From NCBI RefSeq assembly GCF_914767665.1, contig NC_059506.1, forward strand, positions 434,001 to 498,000: a stretch of 64,000 nucleotides of DNA, in the 5' to 3' direction. Shown piece by piece: positions 1 to 8,235 of this stretch. The stretch comes from Harmonia axyridis (lineage: Eukaryota; Arthropoda; Insecta; Coleoptera; Coccinellidae). Position 1 is the first letter of the stretch; every line of letters starts with the position of its first letter. The notes under the pieces were generated by a model. The model ran no database searches, had not been told where the DNA came from, and worked only from the letters and a program-made list of their open reading frames with translations. A program made the translations under genes and the position numbers.

Positions 1-524
1 TAGTCTGTGTTAGAACTCAGATGAATATTATTTATTTGAGAATGTGAGGTTAAATTGTACGTAATGAAATAAACAACGATATATTATAAATGCGATATAA
101 TAAATGAATGGATATAAATTATGAATATCAGAGCTAAGCTAATATGGGTGGTAATTCGTTGTGATTATCGAAAATGAAATAGAAAATCAACAGAAAAACA
201 TTTAATCTTTATCGTCAATGAAATTGGGATAACTCATTTATTGTATTATAAATACTACTTTGTTCAACAAATGGAATGTTAAAGTGAGTTTATGATGATT
301 TTCCAATCTAGTAGCTTATTTCCAAGGTTCAAACTGTATATCTTATACTTGCGAAAACTTCAGTGTTCCGGTTACCAGGGGTGAATTGACTCATTATGAA
401 AATTTAAAATGGCTATATCTTTTTAACAGGGCCGAATCGGAAAAAATGGTAAATGAAAAAAGTGTTTCTTTTGACCTCAAGAATCTTCGGTTAAAATATA
501 TGTACAAGTCAAAGACTCACCCTG
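1..524 (-). mobile_element. Element E, right-hand part (copy E1, cut by window start)
   Basis: These 524 bases match the last 524 bases of the complete element at 55257-57365 almost base for base. The segment ends in the inverted terminal repeat (...GACTCACCCTG at 524), followed by the target TA (525-526) and then the unit sequence TGTTGAACTC. Units without the insertion read ATACATATATGTTGAAC here, so a TA target duplication is clear. No coding region is visible. The family is a non-autonomous inverted-repeat DNA transposon; the TA duplication suggests the Tc1/mariner-like group but does not prove it. Confidence 0.75.
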
Positions 525-712
525 TATGTTGAACTCATGGAAGAATGTCAATGCCTTCTGCACTTGTATTATAAAAAATATTTGCATTAAAAATAAACTT
601 AAATCCATGCGCATTTCTAAGACATACTGTGAAGCTCTGATATATACATAAAAAAAGACATTTAATCAGAAATTGGTGGTTACCACAAATATCCGCTTTA
701 TCTTGGTGAACA

Positions 713-815
713 AATTTTTTATTATCCCCGTATCACATTAGGCCTTCTTTGTGTCCATTTCTGAATGAGCATGCCTATTCTTGACTATTGGATCAAGCGA
801 AATCAATTCTAATTC
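713..815 (+). repeat. Direct repeat R1a (partner at 1903-2004)
   Basis: About 100 bp starting AAATTTTTTATTATCCCCG and running through CACATTAGGCC and GTCCATTTCTGAATGAG recurs at 1903-2004 with a few substitutions and a small insertion. The two copies bracket the RING gene in every unit. They do not look like LTRs: there are no TG...CA ends and no target duplication. A local duplication around the gene is the simplest reading. Confidence 0.7.
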
Positions 816-969
816 AAATGCCATATATGGCTGAGATTATTTTTGAAATATATTATTATTGTTTTATTCAGAACATTCATCTACATTTTTAATCAAATGA
901 CGCTTCATCAGTTAGCTTTAGGGGGATTGGGATGAAGAAAAATTTTTAAATAATTTAAATATATTACAT

Positions 970-990
970 TTTATTTACACAATATTTATT
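970..990 (-). terminator. Poly(A) signals of RING gene copy 1
   Basis: On the minus strand there are two AATAAA hexamers, at 985-990 and 970-975, about 88 and 103 nt downstream of the stop codon at 1078-1080. Both are in the right orientation for the RING-H2 transcript. The first falls within a conserved AT-rich stretch that is altered by a short deletion in units 6 and 8, where an AATAAA is still present. Confidence 0.55.
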
Positions 991-1043
991 CAATGTCAAT
1001 GATTATATCAAAGATCCTTACAAAATTATACAATTAAAAAAAA

Positions 1044-1117
1044 GAAAACCTTCCGGATGGAATCGATGAATCATGATTCATCGATTCGATTTCATGTCAA
1101 ATATCCGGAAGGTTTTC
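1044..1117 (-). other. Palindrome spanning the RING gene stop codon
   Basis: An inner perfect 28-nt palindrome (1060-1087, half-site GAATCGATGAATCA) contains the stop codon (1078-1080). Outer perfect 15-bp arms, GAAAACCTTCCGGAT at 1044-1058 and its complement at 1103-1117, extend the structure into the last codons of the reading frame. One base separates the arms on one side and 15 on the other. In mRNA this could fold into a long, bulged hairpin across the end of the coding region. The other seven copies have the same structure. In unit 6 the inner palindrome has lost three bases but is still self-complementary. Confidence 0.8.
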
Positions 1118-1538
1118 TCTATTATCAGTGATGTCCTACATAAGGGGCAGGACTCATTTGAATGCGCAACCCATTCCTGCAAGCACTCCTTATGATAACA
1201 GTGTACGCATCCCGTGAGGTATATGTCTCCTGATATGTCGCTGAGACAAACGCTACATTCTCCATCTAGCACGCCCCTAGAAAAAAAAAAATATACGTAT
1301 TAATTTGTTGTTTGATAGGTACAATATGATTATTATTCATTTCATACACATTTCTAACACATATAGAATAAAAATTACACAGGTACAGTGCAATTATGAT
1401 ATTTCAAGAATTGTTAAAAAAATTTGATGTAAATCCTTACCTTTTCATAGATTCTATCACTGTTCTATTAAGTTCCTCCTCTGTTAAATTATAATTAACA
1501 GGGATGAAACAAATTGCGTCGAATAAATTTTCAGACAT
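1078..1538 (-). CDS. Small RING-H2 finger protein, array copy 1 (two exons, 98 aa)
   Basis: Probable E3 ubiquitin ligase. Coding exon 1 is 1441-1538 (ATG at 1538-1536, context CACAATG). The intron is 1277-1440, with donor AAAG|GTAAGG and acceptor TTTCTAG|GGGC. Exon 2 is 1078-1276, ending in TGA. The splice falls within an Arg codon and leaves the frame open, giving 98 residues. The RING-H2 (C3H2C3) ligands are C40, C43, C56, H58, H61, C64, C76 and C79. W68, the Pro after C76 and the linchpin Arg80 after the last Cys are features of active E2-binding RINGs. The first 33 residues are a short acidic region (TEEELNRTVIESMK) with no known domain. There is no signal peptide or membrane segment. The substrate is unknown. 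A fully intronless reading from a GTG in exon 2 would not be a real eukaryotic start. Confidence 0.8.
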
Positions 1539-1630
1539 TGTGAATTTAAATTAAACACTGTTCTACTAACTTCTACTAAGTTTAGCAAGACACTGAATGA
1601 AAACATAGGGAGAACAGAACCATGAAGCTA
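1539..1630 (-). promoter_or_regulatory. 5' flank of RING gene copy 1: initiator or 3' splice site
   Basis: Reading the minus strand, TTTTCATTCAGTGTC lies about 55 nt upstream of the ATG (TCAGTG at 1596-1591). TCAGT matches the arthropod initiator. The preceding stretch is pyrimidine-rich (TTCTGTTCTCCCTATG), so it could equally be the 3' splice site of a 5'UTR intron. No TATA box is seen at the usual distance. The two readings cannot be separated from sequence alone. The segment is conserved in all units. Confidence 0.3.
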
Positions 1631-1902
1631 AAGATCTTCATAGAGCAGATACCTTTTTCTTCTTCTTTTCTTTGGGATCTAGGATTCTATTCTCAAACTT
1701 ATAATATTGATTTTGAACGATCAAATTGATGAAAACATTATAACAGTATGCCATTAAAAGATTAATTATTCATGTATTTCAAACAGAAAAAATTATTTGG
1801 ATGAATATGTTAAAATTTTGATATATTTACTTGAACACAGATTCACAATTAGGGTGAAGATCTTCATAGAGCAGATACCTTTTTCTTCTTCTTTTTCTTG
1901 GG
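1631..1902 (+). repeat. Direct repeat R2 pair (1631-1675 and 1857-1902)
   Basis: About 45 bp starting AAGATCTTCATAGAGCAGAT and running into a CTT-rich tract occurs twice, 226 bp apart. The second copy runs directly into R1b. The pair lies just upstream of the RING gene (minus-strand sense) and is present in every unit. The purine-rich complement (GAAGAAGAAAAAGG) could be part of the promoter or of an upstream UTR. No gene is seen in 1680-2130. Confidence 0.6.
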
Positions 1903-2130
1903 AAATTTTTTATTATCCCCGTATCACATTAGGCCTTATTTGTGTCCATTTCTGAATGAGTATGCCTACAGGCCTATTTTTGACAATTGAATCAAGCATC
2001 AATTAAACATTTTACCCTGATATATCAAAATGCAGGTCGACCAACACCATTTTTATCTGTTTGATGTGGCATTGCTCAAATTATAAAGGACACTTTCTAT
2101 AACAGCGTTTGTGTTTGCAATTCATGTTTT

Positions 2131-2971
2131 GTTGATTGTGGAATTGTATTAATGGCGAAAATATTAATCTTTCAAATATTTATTAACAAATCATGAATAT
2201 AACTTCAAGGTTTGAGAGAATTAATTCTGTCAGCAAAAGATTTTGAGGTTTCATGAGAAAAATATTCGCGAATTATCATTATATTTCGTTTCTTAGTTGA
2301 ACTTTTCAATATTTAACCTAAATAATGTCATAAAAAATATGTTTCTTATTTTTGATCAGTTATAAAAGTACTTAAGAACTCAATTTAAGCATTATACTAT
2401 TACTTACTAAATAGATAGTTAAATAATTCTTGAAATTTTTTCTTAAACTTTAAAACTATCCGTTTTTGTAACTAATAGATGGTTTAATAATTCCCTGAAT
2501 GACTGTTATTATTAGATGAATAACATCAGTTTGATGTCTTCTAAGTATTCAAAATGTTTTTTAAGTCAAACTATTATAAATATCTTGCTTTTGAATCTTC
2601 TAATTATTCTTAGTACATTTGGACGTAATAAGCCGTGTAGTTTATTGTATTTTTAATAGGGAAATATCAAATTGTTTTCAAAAATGTGAATTCAAGTCGA
2701 ATCATGTTGACATAATTTTTATTGAATTATATTAACAACCAGTTTTCCAAAAATCGTTAACTACCTACTTTTATGTTGAAAGACTTGAAATTCCTGTACT
2801 GATGTGAATTTTTCTTTCAGATATATTTTAGAGGGTTACAACGGTTGATTGTAGAATTGTATTAATGGCGAAAATATTAATCTTTCAAATATTTATTTAC
2901 AAAACATGAACATAACTTCAAAAACAACTTCAAGGTTTAAGGGAATTAATTCTGTCAGCAAAAGATTTTGA
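2131..2971 (+). repeat. Direct repeat R3 pair (2131-2250 and 2844-2971)
   Basis: About 125 bp starting GTTGATTGTGGAATTG and including ATTAATGGCGAAAATATTAA occurs twice, about 713 bp apart, at roughly 90% identity. The second copy has an extra AACTTCAAAAAC in the middle; in units 3, 6 and 7 both copies have it. The stretch between the repeats is AT-rich and I see no gene in it. The only forward ATG gives peptides of about 14 residues. A polypyrimidine-CAG at 2809-2820 resembles a 3' splice site, but no supporting exon is visible. Confidence 0.6.
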
Positions 2972-3199
2972 ATTTGTTTAATCTTTATTAGTCAATTATT
3001 TTTGACATAATATGTACATATGTACATTCATGAAAGACATGTTACATGCAAAGTAAAATATAAAATATGTCCCATTCTACATTCCACACTACACTGTATT
3101 TTGTAAAATATTTGAGAATAAAACTACTCTTTTTGCGATAAAAACAGACGTTAATACATATGTGCTTTCAACACTGTCAGTTAAACAAAACAATTAGCA

Positions 3200-3372
3200 T
3201 TTTAGACCGTCGTATTGCCGTGAAACCCCGAGGGGGACCACCTAACAGTATAGGTGAATCCTAGACGCGTTTCGTATAATGCGAATTTTTTCGGTTAATC
3301 GGGATTTTATTTTTCAATAGTTTGTTTCGGATTTTGGAAAATCGCGATTCGTATAATCGGGATTGTACTGTA
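3200..3372 (+). repeat. GC-richer island ending in a pogo/Tigger-like terminus
   Basis: This island holds ACCCCGAGGGGGACC and two related motifs (TCGTATAATGCGAATT, ATTCGTATAATCGGGATT), and ends GGGATTGTACTG|TA. Read in reverse, the end is CAGTACAATCCCGATTAT next to TA, which is the style of pogo/Tigger (Tc1/mariner superfamily) terminal repeats. No matching left end is found, so this is at most a decayed single end. It is present in every unit except unit 6, which lost it by deletion. From 2972 to 3200 I see only AT-rich spacer. Confidence 0.4.
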
Positions 3373-3539
3373 TATCTGATTCAATTCATCACACCGGTAC
3401 AATTAAACATTTTAAAAAAGAATTAAACTGTCTTATCTTATCTGATGAAGTCACATTCATTTCAAGAATTATTCATCTAATAATAAATTAGATAGTTAAA
3501 AATTCTTAGAAATGCCAATAACCTCATTAGGTAAGCCAT

Positions 3540-3558
3540 TATATATATATATATATAT
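3540..3558 (+). repeat. TA microsatellite (insertion target in units 5 and 7)
   Basis: This is a (TA)n tract directly before GGCAAATAAACATTTT. Its length differs between units: it is short in units 2 and 8 and longer in units 1, 3 and 4. In unit 5 a Penelope-like fragment has inserted here, and in unit 7 element E has. Both fit elements that prefer TA-rich targets. Confidence 0.85.
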
Positions 3559-3666
3559 GGCAAATAAACATTTTAAAAGTAGGTACTTAAGATCTCAAAA
3601 GAGGAAACGTCAAACTTTTGTTGGTTACCTGATGATGTCACGGTCATTAAAGCTAACAGTGTATTC

Positions 3667-3792
3667 GACTGGCTGCACCAATGCGAAATAAATCGAATTT
3701 TTTCAGTGCTAAATGACGTAATTAGTTCGAATTGATTCGCTCTGGTGCAGCCTGTCAATACGCTATAAGATGCATAGGGTTTTCTATGCATC
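3667..3792 (+). repeat. Two hairpins: imperfect 90-nt inverted repeat and a 24-nt hairpin
   Basis: 3667-3756 has arms of about 31 nt: GACTGGCTGCACCA on the left and its near complement TGGTGCAGCCTGTC on the right, with the homology continuing inward through a GCGAA/TTCGAA section. It could be a small MITE or a structured RNA. Immediately after it, 3769-3792 is a perfect 9-bp stem (GATGCATAG) with a GGTTTT loop. Open frames across this block on the minus strand are explained by the repeat. The block is present in every unit except unit 6. Confidence 0.6.
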
Positions 3793-4455
3793 TTAATTAA
3801 AGTATAATTTAACTTTCTAATAGCTATCTCAGATATCCATGATAATTTGAGAATAAACTAAATTTAGGTTCTGTTACTAGCAAATACTTGTTGTTTAAGG
3901 GCCAGCAATGAATAAATAATACGAAAAAAAATTATTAATAACATAAACAATTTTAAAATACTTGAAAAAAGTCTAAATTGATTTTTGCTTATCTGATGAC
4001 GTCATGGTTATTAAAAGATTATTTAATTATCTACCAATAGATAGTAAACTCTTTCAAGCACACAGAATCTCCATTGAAATATAACCTGAAAGCACAGCCA
4101 AATTTTTTTTTTATTTTCTAAATATTTTTTTAGTGATTATTGGTAAAGGGGCAATAGAATGAAACGTAGTACAATCAAAAACAGATTTTTTTCTACTGAA
4201 GTACAGTTTTTGAGGTGGTATATCTTATGTACCACCATGCAATATAAGAAACTCATAACAGTATCGAAAATATTGAAGTTGAATAAAAAATTTTTATTTT
4301 GCATGATACTCAGCAAAACAGATTTTAGATTTTGACAGACATAATGGTACACTACAAGTTTTTTGTACTACAATGGTCACATCTTCTTCTGGATGCGTAT
4401 ATCGGCATGTGCGAATTATATTTGTTTTTTATTTCTGGATGCACGGAAGGAAATT
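3793..4455 (+). other. AT-rich spacer without recognisable gene
   Basis: Low-complexity AT-rich sequence containing GATGACGTCATGG at 3996-4008, an ATF/CREB-like palindrome (TGACGTCA), and a long A/T run near 4105. A 71-codon minus-strand frame at 4137-4352 is present in all units, but its composition (Leu, Phe, Ile, Asn) is that of translated AT-rich DNA and it matches no domain I know. Confidence 0.4.
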
Positions 4456-4459
4456 GAAA

Positions 4460-5643
4460 TTGTTCGATAAATATCGATACTTTCATTTCAGATACTATCG
4501 ATAGTCGATATTTTCAATACCGCTACATGTATATTATCTATATTTAAGAGTATCAAATTCGCTATTTCTTAATATTTCGCACTATGATTTCGACCTCACG
4601 AAACTTATTATACTTTTTCATTCGGTATTATCTCTCAAAATTATTTCATTAAAAACTCTAGTTCCATTAGTCGAAAATCCTGATTTAGCGGACTCAAAAA
4701 TAAATATGTAGAGCAGTTTTGAAATTCTACACATCGAAAATAAAAAGTTATGTCTCCACCTTTCTTGAAGCACAAGAAATAAATAGACACAATAAAATTG
4801 GAATTTAATTCAACGGCCGTTTTCAAATATCTTTCTGCACCTAAACGTCTGAACCATTTATTGGTAATTGCTGGAATTCCCAAGATCCCTTGTACCTACC
4901 CCATATTTACCTATTCAATAAGTAGTATTTTCAGTTTTGAAATTATACATATTGAAGATATGCGAACTACTAAATACCTATGTCGTTTTCAACATGATCT
5001 GTTCACGATTAATCTGGATTTTCGAATAATAATATTGAAAAATATCGAATTTGACACTCTAAAATAAATATCGACTACCTTCGATATGTAGAATTTCAGA
5101 ACTGAAGTATCTACTTCATTTTGAAAACTACTAAATATGTGTTTTCACCTGAATCTGGTCACGATAAATCAGAATTTTTGACTAATTCAACTAGATCATA
5201 ATATGTTTCGTGTGGTCGAAATCAATATGCGAAATATTAATCGTTTTCAACTGAATTTTATCACAATAAATCAGGATTTTCGACTAATGGAACCAGAACA
5301 TAATATCTTCCGTCTGCTCGAAATCATGATCTGAAATATTGAAAAATATCGAATTAGATACTCTAAAATAGATATTGATATGTAGAATCGTAACACTAAA
5401 ATTCTGCTTAACGAAAATTTTCCATAAAAATGGGAGCTAAATGTGTCGTTTTCAACTGAATATCATCATCTGAATCTTATTATTCATTTCATGTTAGAAA
5501 AACTTTTTTGAATTCAATAGAATTTTCTCACACCAAAATATTACCTACAGCGACATATATATCAATATATCGATATTTTTACTCTTACATATTTCGATAG
5601 CGTCAGAAAATATCGATTGTTTTCTGTCCCTTGCCCATCCCTA
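4460..5643 (+). mobile_element. Old hAT-like element, full-length form in unit 1
   Basis: Dense in ATATCGAT motifs and ending in TTGCCCATCCCTA at 5643. It can be aligned along its length with the younger element at 21821-23072 (shared TATCAAATTCG, ATGATTTCGACCTCACGAAA and GTCGAAAATCCTGATTTAGCGGACT). The left terminal repeat is no longer recognisable, so the start is approximate. No transposase frame is seen. In units 2, 4, 5, 6, 7 and 8 the right-hand 1.15 kb is deleted, with the join at AAAAAGTTAAC, leaving only the left third. Confidence 0.6.
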
Positions 5644-6015
5644 ATCGAAATGACAAGTGTTCATCCATATTGGCGCTAAAACAAAATATAACCTAGATGC
5701 ACGGTGGTACAAATCTTGAACACATACGTTCATTCGCCAGAATAATTTAGTGAAAATAATCCGAATGAAGGAAATTGAATATTCCAGAAAATAACGTTGG
5801 AAATCAGGCGGTGAATGTTTAAACACTGTGTTATATGAAAAACAATGTCGACAGCTCAGTTTACAGTCTACAAAATCAACAAGTCTGCAAGTTAGTTTTA
5901 CAATTAACTAAATCAAATCCTCCACAACATGCTATGACTAAGATGTCTAAAAACATGGTGTATGCACTCGTCAATTTTTGAATGCAATGACATTCGACCA
6001 AATTGAGAATATTAG
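5644..6015 (+). other. Unit sequence between old hAT-like element and E-related block
   Basis: This 370-bp AT-rich stretch includes CCATATTGGCGC (5665-5676), which is the empty target site of the younger hAT-like element found in unit 3. I see no gene; short frames on the minus strand have no domain features. Most of it is lost in the short-form units. Confidence 0.5.
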
Positions 6016-6785
6016 TTTGAATTTCAAATTGCGAGTGATGCCAATTAAAACATTGAAACAATTATGGCCCTCTTGGAAGTATGTCAATCATATGCTCTTA
6101 GGATGAATTTATGGAATAGCAAAAGAATAAAAGTATTCAATCTCAATCACATGAAAATTTGTCTAGTGGTATGTTTCGATGTGAGTTTGAATGACCCGAA
6201 GAAGAAGTATTGTTCGATAGCAGCAGTCTTTAGTGGGAAATGATTGTTGTCATTATAATGGGACTATTTTGTGAAAACTTTTTTAAACACGGGCTTTATG
6301 AATAATCTGGACTTTTCAAAAAGAATGTTGATTTTAGTGAAGTATCTTCTTATTATCAGAGCTGTGCCAAAGCTCAGTAATTTGTAATCAAATCGAGGAG
6401 TTGAGGTGAGCTTATTCAAATAACTTCATTTTCAAACTAAGTTGGCTAGTACTTCAATTCTAAAATCTGAGACATGACATCATAGTAAATATTCATTTCT
6501 GTGGTTTTTATTCCACAACAGAACAGAGTTGCATTCAGCCAAAGTACCCAATTTTTTGAATTTCACAGATAATTTTTTTTTTAAGATCAAGTTATTCGAA
6601 AACGGCGCTTTGTACGAGAAAATGTGAAGAATACTTTTATTTTTCAAATTAGCCAAATATTCTTCAATGAACGTTCAAATTACTCTTAAGAGTTGGTTTC
6701 TTCGAATTTCTGGTATTTTTATGGGATGTAATGTTCATAATAAAGAAACAGAAGAATGTGTATGGAATCTTGTGTTCGGGGAATA
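6016..6785 (+). repeat. Block related to the interior of element E, lacking E termini
   Basis: From TTTGAATTTCAAA to GTGTTCGG the unit aligns with the inside of element E at 13770-14965, for example GGCCCTCTTGGAAGTATGTCAATC, CAGAGCTGTGCCAAAGCTCAG and GAAAACGGCGCTTTGTACGAG. Neither end of the block has E's terminal repeat. It is either an old E copy that lost its ends or the source from which E took its interior. In units 1 and 3 about 370 bp is missing after GAGTGATGCC. The homology stops about 20 bp before the 277-nt exon-like block. Confidence 0.65.
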
Positions 6786-6804
6786 ATAGCTTTTTCTGCT
6801 TCAG

Positions 6805-7081
6805 AAGTCGACGGAAAAAGGCGTCTGCTCGAAGGATAGGACTTCATAATCGGGGTGCTTTCGCAAAGCGCCAGACCTTGGAGGCTGGTGGTAGGTCGGC
6901 TTGGAAGAATTTGCCACGGAGAACTCAAAGGATGGAGCTGGTTGCTTAGCAAGAAGAACCTGCTGAAGGCCTCTCAACATCTTAAGGAATTGTGTACACA
7001 GTGTGCCTTTATGTATCCGTCTTCGGTGCCCTGCATCCTTAGCGCTTGCCTGGTCAGTCTGGAGCCAGATACCACCTTGAG
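6805..7081 (+). other. 277-nt exon-like block, copy 1 (plus strand)
   Basis: This GC-richer block has sharp edges that coincide with splice consensus: 3' splice site AGCTTTTTCTGCTTCAG| at 6804 and 5' splice site TTGAG|GTGAGT at 7081. All three forward frames contain a stop (TAA, TAG, TAG), so it cannot be an ordinary internal coding exon. A UTR exon, lncRNA exon or relic fits better. The frame that is open longest encodes about 75 residues to the donor with no domain I recognise. A 100-codon ATG frame also runs antisense across it (7103-6801) in every copy, and 3 of the 5 differences among copies are silent in that frame; that is too few to decide. No partner exon was found. Confidence 0.5.
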
Positions 7082-7226
7082 GTGAGTTTGTCATAGAGAA
7101 CATTAGAAATTTTAAAATTTGGTTTAGGTAATTCTAAAAATATTTTTTGTGAGGTAATATAAATAACTTAATATCTCCCATTTTTTATGGATGAATGAGA
7201 TGTCACTTTGACATGTTATACATATA
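7082..7226 (+). other. Spacer after exon-like block, ending at E insertion site
   Basis: AT-rich and gene-free. It ends ACATGTTATACATATA just before TGTTGAACTC. This TATA is where element E sits in the copies bordering units 1, 8 and the window end; here the site is empty. Confidence 0.6.
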
Positions 7227-7774
7227 TGTTGAACTCATGGAAGAATGTCAATGCCTTCTGCACTTGTATTATAAAAAATATTTGCATTAAAAATAAACTT
7301 AAATCCATGCGCATTTCTAAGACATACTGTGAAGCTCTGATATATACATAAAAAAAGACATTTAATCAGAAATTGGTTACCACAAATATCCGCTTTATCT
7401 TGGTGAACAAATTTTTTATTATCCCCGTATCACATTAGGCCTTCTTTGTGTCCATTTCTGAATGAGCATGCCTATTCTTGACTATTGGATCAAGCGAAAT
7501 CAATTCTAATTAAAATGCCATATATGGCTGAGATTATTTTTGAAATATATTATTATTGTTTTATTCAGAACATTCATCTACATTTTTAATCAAATGACGC
7601 TTCATTAGTTAGCTTTAGGGGGATTGGGATGAAGAAAAATTTTTAAATAATTTAAATATATTACATTTTATTTACACAATATTTATTCCATGTCAATGAT
7701 TATATCAAAGATCCTTACAAAATTATACAATTAAAAAAAAGAAAACCTTCCGGATGGAATCGATGAATCATGAT

Positions 7775-8235
7775 TCATCGATTCGATTTCATGTCAAATA
7801 TCCGGAAGGTTTTCTCTATTATCAGTGATGTCCTACATAAGGGGCAGGACTCATTTGAATGCGCAACCCATTCCTGCAAGCACTCCTTATGATAACAGTG
7901 TACGCATCCCGTGAGGTATATGTCTCCTGATATGTCGCTGAGACAAACGCTACATTCTCCATCTAGCACGCCCCTAGAAAAAAAAAAATATACGTATTAA
8001 TTTGTTGTTTGATAGGTACAATATGATTATTATTCATTTCATACACATTTCTAACACATATAGAATAAAAATTACACAGGTACAGTGCAATTATGATATT
8101 TCAAGAATTGTTAAAAAAATTTGATGTAAATCCTTACCTTTTCATAGATTCTATCACTGTTCTATTAAGTTCCTCCTCTGTTAAATTATAATTAACAGGG
8201 ATGAAACAAATTGCGTCGAATAAATTTTCAGACAT
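7775..8235 (-). CDS. RING-H2 finger protein, array copy 2 (two exons, 98 aa)
   Basis: Exon 1 is 8138-8235 and exon 2 is 7775-7973, with the same splice sites and phase as copy 1. The encoded protein is identical to copy 1, with Val35 codon GTG. The 277-nt block of unit 1 ends 694 bp downstream of this gene's stop and points towards it, so read-through from that side would be antisense to this gene. Confidence 0.8.

Larger units (their letters stand above)
527..7226 (+). repeat. Tandem repeat unit 1 (long form, 6.7 kb)
   Basis: This is the reference unit. In order it holds: an AT-rich start; direct repeat R1a (713-815); the RING-H2 gene on the minus strand (1078-1538); repeats R2 (1631-1675 and 1857-1902) and R1b (1903-2004); AT-rich spacer with direct repeat R3 (2131-2250 and 2844-2971); a GC-richer pogo-like end (about 3250-3370); a TA microsatellite (3540-3558); two hairpins (3667-3756, 3769-3792); an old hAT-like element (about 4460-5643); sequence related to the inside of element E (about 6016-6785); and the 277-nt exon-like block (6805-7081). 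It keeps a 1.15-kb piece, about 4750-5903, that units 2, 4, 5, 6, 7 and 8 have lost. It lacks about 370 bp that those units carry after GAGTGATGCC. Confidence 0.9.

Noticed and set aside
2131..2971. R3 direct repeats as LTRs of a retrotransposon
   Set aside because: No TG...CA ends, no target duplication, no primer-binding site, and no retroelement coding sequence between them.
3573..3791. 72-codon minus-strand frame present in most units
   Set aside because: It lies across the two hairpins at 3667-3792, has no domain features, and its conservation is no greater than that of the surrounding spacer.
4137..4352. 71-codon minus-strand frame repeated in all units
   Set aside because: Its composition is that of AT-rich DNA read by chance, with no splice context, signals or known domain; it is conserved only because the units are recent copies.
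4798..5067. 89-codon plus-strand frame, also at 20944-21213
   Set aside because: It falls inside the old hAT-like element and does not resemble a transposase.
6801..7103. 100-codon minus-strand ATG frame in all eight units
   Set aside because: Not called as a gene because the GC-rich block's edges match plus-strand splice sites exactly. It is kept as an alternative: 3 of 5 differences among copies are silent in this frame.
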